Origin: Tubiluchus corallicola
Lineage: Eukaryota; Priapulida; Priapulimorpha; Priapulimorphida; Tubiluchidae
Direction of reading: 5' to 3'
Length of the DNA: 64,000 nt
Assembly: GCA_030141605.1 (NCBI GenBank)
Contig: JAQGDQ010000145.1
Coordinates: 124,001-188,000 of the forward strand
The translations under genes were made by a program, and so were the position numbers. The notes below the pieces were generated by a model that made no database searches, was not told the DNA's origin, and was given only the letters and a program-made list of their open reading frames with translations. How positions within the stretch are numbered: position 1 is the first letter of the stretch; each line of letters begins with the position of its first letter. Below, one piece after another: positions 1 through 12,000 of this stretch.

Positions 1-740
1 AAGTTCTTTTTCTAGCGGTTATGTCAGGATAGAAAACTCATTTTGTATGCTAATGTTTACTGAGTCAGAACAAAACAGCTTACAAGAAGAAATCTCAATT
101 TGATGATAAAAATCAGTAATAACTGAAGAAGTGAAACAATAACATTTTATTGTTACAGAACATCATGAATTTGTTTGCTCTATGAGAGAAAAGATAATTT
201 TAATTGTTGAGCATGCCTTTTCAACTTTTCTATTATATTTCTGAAATTTGGCACTGATCTTGTTAATGTGCAAAATGTTTTTTAAAGACGTGGTATAATA
301 AGATGCAATTGGCTCTAAGCATAGTTTGTTGTCACTTTCAGTTTTGATTTAATTAATTTGTTTTGTGATGTTTTGGAATTGTTGTGACTTTTGACCATGG
401 GTGACCCACTTAAGGTCACCGAATAGCCGAGCCATTATGGATGTGCCTGATCTTTTTTCCTCATCAAAGGTACCTCATTAATTAACTGGCTATAAATAGA
501 ATTGAAGCCATTAACTATAAGATCCTTCTAACAAATTATTCATTTGTTAATTAAACTTATTTGTCTTCAGTTGCCTTAAATTAAATCTAAGGAATAAATA
601 CCCAACATACATGTTCACAGCATTGACAGAGGCTGCTTACAAGTCAGTGCGCTAGCAACTGAGCAAAGACTCTTATATTTCTGAGGCCTTGAAATTGTGC
701 AATTTAAAAGAGAAATTTTTTATTTACTTTTCCATTCTAG

Positions 741-2450
741 GCACAACTTCGCAATCTGCTTGATGTAGCTGAACAAACAAATCACACAACTGTTCCTTTG
801 GATGTCGTGCGATTGATTATTAGCGCACAGACAGCCGGTTCTGCTGAGGCAGCTATACAGTTAATGAAGACAGCTAATAAAAAAGAGCAGAACGCAAAAG
901 GTACATTTTATTTCGTCTGTTTTAAAGAAAGTATCAGTTTGTTTTCATCTATACCCAAAACATGGAGTACTATACCCACTCTTTGCACTTTCTACATGTT
1001 CGGTTTTATTTTTCATAATGAGCAAAACAGGTAGGAAGCTTGTTTGGACTGCATGCACATAGATAATTGTCACCATCTTTTGCAATCACATATCCACCAT
1101 TTTTAGCGATGGATTACCTGCTTGCAAGTAATAGTGCTGTTCATCTTGTTGTAATGGCATTAATTTTGTTGTCCATGTGCATTATAAAACATTACTGTTT
1201 GTGTCATTGTGAGGCAAACGTGTTATTTTCCTAAAGATGTTGATTTATAGCAATTGTAAACAGGTATCTGTAATCTGTTAACAACACCTTGAGCCTATTA
1301 GCATTATTTCGGAAGCAGCAAGCAAAAACTATTTAGAATGTTTGCGCATTCAATTTCGGGAGCAGGATAATTAAGCACTATATAGAATGTCTGCACATTA
1401 TAGATAATCAGTCAGTAGATGGATTTAGAAGAGTTTGTCATTTCACGCAATTTTCAACATTGTGTAATATGCTTTGGTTGTTGCTGTCGTTTTGTGGCAT
1501 GGTATCATGTGGTGTAGGTGAGGGGTATTTTTTTAAACTGTGGCATTGCAGTAGAAAACTATTGCAGAAAAATTGTTGAATGACTGAAAGGCGCCGATGG
1601 AAGGGCATGATCCGAAACATAGCACGTTACACTAGTGTTTGCGCATTTCACAGATAGGGTGCAAGCAAAACATATGTGAGTGCGTGTGTGTGTACCACAA
1701 GGAACTCATTGGTTTGCATTCCAGACTAGTTCAACATATTTTGTTCCTTCTCAAATCTAGTTTTCTAATCGGGGCACCCACAAGAAGTAAAAGGTGCTAT
1801 TTTTGCAGTTCTACATAGCTAATTGTTACAAATGCAACCCATATGTTAATAAATTTAAAGTTCATTTGTGTACAATGATGGCATTGAAGTATAGTGTATG
1901 CAGCGCTTAAAGTGTAGCGGATCTGTCAGGGTCGCAGACCCAGAGTTACAGACCCTGCACCTAAAGAAAAAACAATGTCTCACCAGATCGCATATTTAGT
2001 TTTTACACCATTTGATTATCTATAAGCCTATCCGTAACACATGTTAGTTGCACAATTTCCGTCTTTCAATCAACAAAATTGAACTGTAGACGATAACAGT
2101 GGGTACCTTGTTGTTGTACATATTCAGGAAAAAAGAAGTGTTTCTTGAGAAGTTGTGCACAAGAATAATGAGTTAACTCACTTTATTGCCTAGTAACTTA
2201 TTTTACTTTAGACTTGCAAAGTTAGGTGCAACAAAATTTAGCTGTAATCAGTTGGCGTGAGCCGCATGATTTTCTTTGGCAGTATATCAACATGTAAACA
2301 GGGGCTAGTGTACTTTGGGCAGTTTACGGTGCTGTCCCAGATCTCCTAGTTGTTTCTTATTCTGTTTTCACAATTTCAGGTGGACAAAAAGCAGATAAAA
2401 GTGACGACAAAGGATGCTTTCAAAAATCGTCAATTTGCACATTGGTGTAG
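741..2450 (+). CDS. 3' end of an unrecognised gene; product ends in a CaaX-like motif
   Basis: Two exons can be read, 741-900 and 2380-2450. The first follows a pyrimidine-rich acceptor ending in ag at 739-740, starts in phase 0 and ends in phase 1 before gtacat. The second follows ttcag and restores the frame up to TAG at 2448-2450. The 75 or so visible residues are a helical, hydrophilic segment beginning AQLRNLLDVAEQT and then a Lys/Asp-rich tail. The last four residues are CTLV, which fits a C-terminal prenylation (CaaX) box. If it is used, the protein would be membrane-anchored after farnesylation or geranylgeranylation; that is inference. I do not recognise the family. Upstream exons were not found between 1 and 740 and probably lie left of the window. 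The ATG-initiated reading of the first exon alone is misleading because the frame is open from the acceptor. Confidence 0.55.
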
Positions 2451-3234
2451 ATACATGGAAACGCTTATTGTCTGTTTTTAGCAACATTGGATAATCCACA
2501 CAATTTATCTCATCAGGTCCACCACAAGTTTTTTCTCAGCATCAAGACTAAGCAATACAGACATGCCTAGTAATTATGTATTGCCCTCCCAACTTTGACA
2601 AGCATTACATGTATTAGACATCCACTGCTGAGTCCAAGATAAGGGCTTTTTGAGGCCAATTTCTGGTTTAAAACCACAACATTCATAGTTGAGAAGACTC
2701 CACTATCTACAATTATCTAATTTGTTTTGTATGCACAAAGAAACAAGCTAGTAATATACAGTCGAGATCTTCATTTGTGTTTCCTGTACTTTTCTGCTTC
2801 ATCTTTCTTTCCTTGGGATTTATTCTCAGAGATGAATTAAACGTTCTGCTGATTATAGTACGCGCAAAAAATACCATGTAAATAATACCGAAACTATGGC
2901 GTCTGCTACCAAGAAAAAGGTGGAGACCAAAATGTTTATCAAAGTCAGATTCAGAAACCGGTTTTCAGATGCTGTAATTTTTATAGAAAAACATCAATTG
3001 TATATGTAACCAGCATTTTATTATTTCACTTGGCTCATTACTTTTATCAAGTGAGATTGATTAGCATTATTACTGTACTTACTGCATTTTATGGTTAAAG
3101 AAAGAATTTATTTTTTCAGTAACTTTAATTACAGTATACATTGTATTTTTGCTGTGATAATAAGTGTGATTTTATTTTAATGTGACGTGACAAGAATATT
3201 ATAGAAGTTTGTAAACTTGCGAATTTATATTAAT
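2451..3234. other. presumed 3' UTR/intergenic stretch
   Basis: No convincing exon, RNA gene or transposon end was found. The stretch probably contains the 3' UTR of the CaaX-motif gene, followed by AT-rich intergenic DNA. Confidence 0.3.
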
Positions 3235-3790
3235 GACTGCAAGGCAAGAGTCCAAGAGTCTTTACAGGTTACGAGTGTGCAGGCAATAGTACTAAGTACT
3301 TTACAGTTGACGATCATGTGGGCAAGAGTATTTCACAGTTGACGAGCATGCAAGCAAGAGTACTTTACAGTTTACGAGTGTGCAGGCAATAGTACTAAGT
3401 ACTTTACAGTTGACGATCATATGGGCAAGAGTATTTCACAGTTGACGAGCATGCGAGCAAGAGTACTTTACAGTTTACGAGTGTGCAGGCAATTGTAGTA
3501 AGTACTTTACAGTTGACGATCATATGGGCAAGAGTATTTCACAGTTGACGAGCATGCGAGCAAGAGTACTTTACAGTTTATGAGTGTGCAGGCAATTGTA
3601 GTAAGTACTTTACAGTTGACGAGCGTACTGACAAGAGTATTTTACAGTTGATGAACATGTGGACAAGAGTATTTTACAGTTGATGAACATGTGGACAAGA
3701 GTATTTTACAGTTAATGAGCATGCGGGCAATAGTACTTTACAGTTAACGAGCGCACTGACACGAACACGTTACAGTTGACGAGCGCAACA
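3235..3790. repeat. minisatellite with higher-order structure
   Basis: Tandem units of about 31-38 bp all contain the core TACAGTTGACGAGC or a close variant, preceded by a GCAAGAGTA-like stretch. Between about 3280 and 3600 the units are ordered in a repeating set of three subtypes of about 105 bp, seen roughly three times. Simpler single-subtype units follow to about 3790. The repeat lies between the convergent 3' ends of the CaaX-motif gene and the zinc-finger gene. Confidence 0.9.
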
Positions 3791-6003
3791 TTGCAATGCT
3801 TCAGTGACATTTCCATGACGACAAGACTGGCAAATGCCTTAAAATGTTGCCTTATTAGTACGAGTTCATATCAATTCGAATATTAATTGGACTGTGGTTC
3901 TCTGTCTCTGCTATACTATAGTTAGTTTATATAGTTAATCAGAGTTATTTTAAAATTATTCTGTATGTTTATGATAATATATTCATTAGCCTCTTCAAAG
4001 TAAATCTGTGATACTTTATTGCTTACTGATTAAGAGATATATTTATAGAAGTGTAATTTCATTTTGTTTAAAATTGTAACTTTGTTTTCGTTGTTTTTAT
4101 TCTCAGTTCTTTAAATACTAGATTAACTTGAATTATCTTGCTTCATTTTTTACAATTATGCAGATTGTTGCAATTAATAATTACAACTTCAAATAACAAA
4201 AACAATCAAAAATCAGCAAAACAAGAAATTAAAGTTTAATTTACTTTAACACAACCAATTAAAAATTTACATTTAAATTTTAAAAGATATGCTATACATC
4301 ACAAAGCTCAGTGTTTTGAAGTGAACCCAGACATTAAATTCTATGACTTGCACGAACAAAGTGCTTTTCAATGAAATATACCAGTTGAATATTAAACAAA
4401 AGTACATGCTTTAACAAAGGAAAAATTTGCTCACATAATTTCCAATGTTAAGGTCTGGTTCACATCTTATTCATCATATACCACAATGAACAATCTAAAA
4501 ATCAATGGGTAACTAAACAGTCTCAATTTTTTTTAATTTACAACATTCAAACACCAAGAACAGCACATTGCGTCAGAGTTTTTTGATGCCACAATTTAAA
4601 AACAATTTTTTTACCAGTTATTAAACGGTTATTGCAAAAAACTCTTGGTAGCATTCCGCAGCTTGAAAGCGTGCACCAAAGAAGTTAAAGCCAGATAATG
4701 GCTCAGGGTCTCAACAATAATTTTTTTGAAAAAAAAAACAAAATGTAAACACTGCATGCATGCAGTAAAGCACATACACAATATAACATATCCTCCTGTA
4801 ATTCTCTACAAAAATACCTTTGTAATCTATAACAACAACTATAGAAAACAAGTTACACAAAATGCTAATTTATGATAAGTTTAGTTTAAGTATGGTAAGT
4901 ATCGATACAGAATACTTTTTTGAAGCACAGCGCATCTTGATATGAGATTTATAACACACAATTGATATTGCAAAGAAAAATTTAATTGCAACAGCATTTG
5001 CCATGCTTTTGGCCTGTTTCTACTTGATTTTTCAATGCGATTATACAACCTGAAACACATTTTCACAACATAGCTACAAAACAAACAAAGCAATAAACAG
5101 TAAAACAGCTGACACAAAAGTACAACACAAAATAAATAATTTGCTCTTCCACCTAATTGTTACAATTATATTATTAATCAAACTACAATTTTTTAAAGAA
5201 CAGCAACTGAAAACCTCCAAAATGACTGTTTTATATCATTGTCGGAACACAGAGTAGAAACAGTGTCATTGCAGCACTTTGCAAGATCTTGGAGGAAAAC
5301 TATATCACTTTGGACAGAGAAGAAACTGGCCTGTACGCAAGCCTGGATTATCCTATAGGCTAGACTGATCAGCTTCAAGTGGTAATGTTATAGCTGACAA
5401 CAATAGGAAAGCTCAGATTGGGTGGAGTGTAACAGAAAATAGTAATGGCTACATCACAAGCAGGATGTAATCAATGTGACAGAGGTGAGTGTTGGCACAA
5501 TTAAAGCCATAGTGTTCTTACACAGCATAGGGCTCACCATGATTGGAGGCCTCAAGCTGTACTAACATTCGGTGAAAAAAATCTGTCTTTTCACTATGGT
5601 TGCGTTTAAATGTGTGTTAATTTGGTTTGCAAAAAATCGTAAAATAATGGTATTTCTTAAAGAATATTTTTATTGATAAACAAAAGATAACTATTCTAGT
5701 TCATTTGGGGGAACATTTTTTTTATAATTCCATAGTTTTACTAAGCATCTATCTATAGAACAACCGTAGTAAAACAACTTATTAATCTGATTTTATAAAA
5801 CATTTCAATTTTTACACATGACATGCTATTGGCACAAACAATGTTAAAACTACTGACTGACCAAACTGTCAACATTATTAATGCATTTCTAGGTAGTTGG
5901 CTTCTTTGGTAAAATTGTAAATGTAAACTCAAACGTTTATGAGACAAATAATAAATTTGGGAATTGATTCCAAGAGACAGTAAAAGAGCACATTTAATTT
6001 GAT
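3791..6003. other. intergenic region with probable 3' UTR of the zinc-finger gene
   Basis: No coding exon is supported. On the - strand a possible AATAAA polyadenylation signal lies near 5667-5672, about 330 bases beyond the zinc-finger stop codon. That would make about 5650-6003 its 3' UTR. The rest is AT-rich and featureless to me. Confidence 0.35.
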
Positions 6004-9000
6004 TCAACTACTTGTTGAGCCAACACCATGAAAAATTGACAAGTCCAACAACCGCTGAACTTTGTGCAATTGCATCCATTCCTCTGGATGAATATCAGAG
6101 TGATAAATTTTGAGATGATTAAACAAAAAGCCGGCATTAAGAAACCCTATAGCGCAGTAACCGCACATGTGCTTGACTAGCTGTATGTGGAGCTGTGTGC
6201 AGAAGTGTTCCATCAGCTCCGGAAATGAATTGGCACGGAAGTCACAAGGCTTACAGTAGAAACTATTCTCATTTGATGTACCTGAAACTAAAATATATCA
6301 AACTGTTAATAAGTGTAGTAATAGCTCAAACTTATGCATCTGCACACAATCTTATCAATGGAATACTACTGAGCAAATATGCAAAATAAAGAAGTACGAA
6401 GATGATAAATTCAATAACAGATCAGAATCGCCTAAGTATGTACTATTATTATTATAATTATACAATATCTGTGCAATCATACACATGGAATTTTGATGTT
6501 AAAACGGAGAGAAAAAAAAAGGAGCAGAAAGGTTAATTGGAAATTATTAGTCTTAAAATTTTATATGAAATGCGAATATCCTTAGTGGTGACGGTGTTAA
6601 TGAGATACGAGACACCAACAATAACTCGTGCTTTCGTACACAAAGATAATTATTATGAAGCCATGCGCATGCTGTTAATATTTCACAATTGTGTTAGGAA
6701 CATAATCGCAGGTAAACCTAGCAAATACCTTAAGCTGCTCGCATAATTTTTCTTCTTCACATTTTGGCTAAAAAAGAATGCATGCAATGTCAAATTATCA
6801 GCAAGGATTGTAGACAAAAAACATTATGTGAATATTAACATTAATGCAAATGCTGATACTAGAACAATTGTGGTGAAACAAGATTTGCTCCTTATCTTTG
6901 CTGACTAATATACTTAAATATTGTTCAATGATTAGATTACACAAATAGTTGCAATTTCTGTCCTTACTCATCTTGCAGAAATGATTTTGGGTGTTTTCAA
7001 CCATAGCAGAGAGAACATACTAAGGTAACTACACCATTACAGCCTTGTGAGAATATACTTATAAGGTAACCACACCATTACAGCCTAGTGAGAACATACT
7101 TATAAGGTAACTACACCATTACAGTCTTGTGAGAACATACTTATAAGGTAACTACACCATTACAGTCTTGTGAGAACATACTTATAAGGTAACTACACCA
7201 TTACAGCCTTGTGAGAACATACTTATAAGGCAACTGCACCATTACAGTCTTGTGAGAACATACTTATAAGGTAACTACACCATTACAGCCTTGTGAGAAC
7301 ATACTTATAAGGTAACTACACCATTACAGTCTTGTGAGAACATACTTATAAGGTAACTACACCATTACAGTCTTGTGAGAACATACTTATAAGGTAACTA
7401 CACCATTACAGCCTTGTGAGAACGTACTTGTAAGACAACTACAGCATTACAGCATTGTGAGAACGTACTTGTAAGTTAACTACACCATTACAGCCTTACG
7501 AGAAGATACCTATAATGTAACTGCGCCTTTCCAGCATTGCCGATCAAGGTGTCAAAAGAAAAACACAAGCAACATGGAGGGTATTTCTTAACTGTGTTGC
7601 CGCTCAAACATGAAAAACCTCTAGAATTTTTACTATCCTTAATATTTCTAAAACAAGAAGGCTAAAGCAGATAGAAGCTAAAGGAGCTGAATAACAGATA
7701 AATGCTAGTTAGCAAAGCTATAATGGCGATGATATATAAATCTAATTTAATTGCAACATCTAATTTTAAAAAGCAAAATTAAAAGAAGCAGACCTTTTCT
7801 GTTTAAAATCTTTCAAGATTAATAATGTTATTTAAAAGACTAAAACTAAATATTTTACGTAACCCAAACAACGAAAATAAGCATTAAATTTTGCATAGTC
7901 AAATCTGGAGCTACAACACTTTGGAGGACCTCGTTCAATGGGCAACATAAGCGACTTACTGCTACGCCACAGAAGAGAATTCCACTGCCAAATTTTAAGA
8001 TATTTGGGTTTGTTGTAATATAAAAGAAAGTACCTTAAAGTAAAAATGAAAAAACTCATTGGTATGTCAATGACATGCATATCACTGCTTATCACTGCAA
8101 TTATACCAGGGGCAGGTACACCTGTGTGCAACTATAAAAAAAGTACAAAATTGAAAAGACAATTATAGTACTACAGCTGAAATATACTGATTATTATAAG
8201 CTAAACTGCTGTGCCCAAGAAACATCCTATGAGTAGGGCTGCTACTCCCATGCATGGAAAAGACAGACATGTCACTTGGAATGAGCAAAAGTAACCTGAA
8301 ATATTACAGACCAGCCCATTTAATGCATCTAATAATGACAGAAAAACGTTCCAGCATACATCTATAAAGGGTTGCCACTTTGTAGTTTGGGGAATGCAGT
8401 AGGTTGAAAGCTACCCAGAGGGAGGGGTCCAGAATACCGAAAACAGATGCACTTCCTTTCTTATGAACATAAATCAAGAAATTTAAAGCTCAAAGTAGAT
8501 CATCCAGTTTTGCAGTACCTTTCCAGTCCCAACAAATTTCTCACATTTTTGAGCTTGGAATGGAAATAGTTTTCCAGATTAAATTATTAAAAGCGTTACG
8601 TTATGAGAATTAAAACTAAATCTTCTCTTCCATGCCTTTTCTGTTTTACTTAAATTTCAATATGATGGTCGAGATTTCAGAATTTTTGCAAAATCCAACC
8701 GAACTACGTATGTAAGGCAAAATTTCAGTGGCAACCCAACATTTATAATAATTCAGCCACATGCTACACAAAAAGATTTTTATAGCAAAAGAAATAGAAA
8801 CAACAGAACTCATTTACAAGATTCACCTTCATGAATGGATTCATAGTGTTTCTGTAAGATCTCAGTTGTCCCACAACGAAAATTACATTTATGACAAAAG
8901 CACCAACGCTGTTGCCCTGAAATCACAAATTATCAACATCTAAATGGAGAAGCATCACGTAGTTGTTCAATAAAACAACATGCAGGCAAGTCATATAGAA

Positions 9001-12000
9001 TAAGTGATTCACATATCCAACTGAATTCATTTTTCTTTGTCACCTTTCAAACCTCAGCTTTGTCTAGAGCTTACGGAAAGATGTATAGTAATAAATCGCT
9101 GTTAATAAGAAGGCATTAAAGTGCAGTACTGTGTCATATTCAGGGTACCCAGAACATACACCATATCGATCAAAATTAAAGTGGTTTTTCGGAGAGTTAT
9201 ATCTCACAAAGGACGATAAGCAACTTGCGGCGAAAAGATGCAATAACAAAGTATCACAGTGCGGACTGACAAGCAAATGCCAGATCAGAGACTAGCAAGA
9301 ATGAAGTTTATGTCAAGAACTGCCATAGTTGAGAGGCAAGGTGGTGGTATCCATTGATGCAATTCCCTTTAAACAGACCAAAGCTATAACAAACAAATAG
9401 ACAATGTTGACAACACAAGTGTGAAAGCCAAAAACGTTGATGACCACAAAGTTACTCAGACATCACCTATAGCTAAAACAAAACTCACTATGGTTAATTA
9501 AGTAGAAAGAAACAAATATGCTCTTTGACAGGAAGTCACTTAAGAGAAAAAGTCAACACAAGATCATCATTAAAAGCAAGTCTTATGGGAGAAACACTCC
9601 CATATGGGAAATTACGCTGTAGACTTTGCAAGCATGCCTAGATTTCAAGCCGTTATGCACTTCAAAAACCTACATAGATTTGTCAATATCATTGAGCAAC
9701 AAAATACCTATTTAAATTATGTATGCTTTAGCATGCTGTTATTTATATCTAAACAGGCTCAGACAAGGGAATTTTGTGTGAAATAAGGCGCAATGGACAA
9801 GGTCAAAATTGCACTTTTTAAAAATTACTGTCAAACAACAAATTCAAAGTTTACTTAATCATTATTTAAGTATGTAAACAGTGCTTAATTTAATATGTGC
9901 GACTAACGGAAATATTTTGATACCTAACTTGTTTAAAAGAAAATTGAATTTATTTTATGTAGTAGCCCCATTAATTTTGCACTATTCATACAATATCCAG
10001 TTATACGAATTTGCTCTGTAGACAGTTTTAATACTGTGTTTCCTCAGCACACAGATGCAGACATACTGATGAACTTATTGAATAGCTGGTACTGCGGAAG
10101 TCAAGTGTAATATATTACTTTCCCTGCTCAAGCAACTGAAGATTTCTGCAAATGAAACTTAAGCCACTTATGGAAAGTTTCAAATTAAGAAACACAAAGT
10201 GAAGAATTACCCGTGTGCACGGCCGCATCGTGTTCCTGCAACTGTTCAATAGTTCTGCATCGAAACTTGCATTTGCGACAAAAGCACCAACACAGTCCTA
10301 TAATCACAACATTAGTATGTTAGTAAAAGATGCCTCAATTAATATTAATATTTAAGAGTAAATTATATTATTTTTATTCGAACTTCAAACAGATCTTTAA
10401 GAGACTGTCAAAAATAACACGAATAAAAATATTTAAAGTTGGGTAAGCCAGCCGCTGAGATGTTACTAAAGGTTTATTATACATGCATGCATCTAGATTC
10501 AAGATTTTCAGGATAAAAGATACAAATGAACACCCGGAAAATTGCAGATATGCATCCCTGAAATTGATTCTTAATAATCAAAACAATAACACTCAAAAAT
10601 TCACAGTTTCGCTATGCGTGCACAGTTGCTGCAGGTCAAAGGCTAAGTGAACCCAGCGCATCTTACTTAACAATAACCGTAACTTGACCTTAATTACATA
10701 ACTATATGTAGGTGAATCCGGGGTAAAATCATGGTTATTTTTATTATTATAATACATGTGTATAGTTTTAAACTGACATATTAATCTATCCGAAAGCAGC
10801 TAGTAAATAGCAGCAATCCACACAATATGAAACAACTGAAGCGAAAATTAACGCCAAGAACTGTTACTATTACAATAGCACAGGTTGTGATACGTTGCCA
10901 AGTGTAAACAAAAGCATTGTTTTGTTCAGATAATGTTAGGTTCACTTAACCTTTGACCTTTTCACTATCAGTATCAATCGCTGGAACCGTGAAAAGGCTT
11001 ATTAAAAAAAATCATATAATGAATGAACTGAACAATGCATTATTTTCTGATGCAGACGTCGTATTTTGCTTATAACTGTGTGGCTTGTGCGTGCGGAATG
11101 CCGGGAGTGTCGGGAATGCCTTGGTGTGTATTATTATGTATAGGTGATTCTCTGCAGATTTTCTAAACCAAAATAGACCTAAAAGCCAAGCACTTTGCTG
11201 CATTGGATTCTATTTTCTTACCAGCCCACTGCCGAACACATTCTTTTCTAACAACTTTATTTACATGCTGTATTTTTATTACCAGTAAGTTACAATGGCA
11301 AACAAATTAACTGTTATATAAATATTCTGTCCAGCGTTTTTTACGGGGGTTAAAAGCGTTAAACTTAAATAAGTTAATAAGACAACATGGCAGCACAAGA
11401 ACAGCGGTTACCAAACGCAATGTTTTTCTTTTTTATATTATGCGCTTAGCTATGTATGAATGTGTTATAGATAAAAAAACGAAAAAATGTATTTGCTTTG
11501 TTTGCGGTTTTGCCTTTTCCACTATAGTTGCATATCAAAAGCCTTCAGTTTTGCTTTCTCTTTGCTAGAATTTTATTTCATTAATTAAATGCTCTCTATT
11601 ACCAATATTCACAGTTCATCACACCACATACTTTGCTGCCCTTCTCAGAATCTAATATATACATGTGTTCGTAAAACTCACAACAACTTATTACACAAAA
11701 CATTTCAACGGATGTGTGCATTTATAAGTTAGAAATAAAGCAGTAGTCAAGTTTACCAATTTTAACTGTATTTCAGGGCACTGTTTTGGACCCCTCAATT
11801 AGAGATGTTATACGATACAAATTTGGCTATACAATAAAGACACGATATGATACTTTTTTCCAATGTTCGATAACTATAATCTATTTTTCAGGTGATACAA
11901 TATGACAAATTATTTTGAACGATAAAAATGATACTGAACGTGTGATTAGCTATTATTGTACTGCAACACCCTACAGCAGGCTGTTTCCTAATTAATGTGT

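Noticed and set aside
5193-5378. 61-codon - strand frame as a last exon of the zinc-finger gene
   Set aside because: The stop codon at 6004-6006 already ends the gene, and no acceptor and phase fit was found.
7020-7525. CRISPR-like array
   Set aside because: The units are contiguous with no unique spacers, and the window is eukaryotic.
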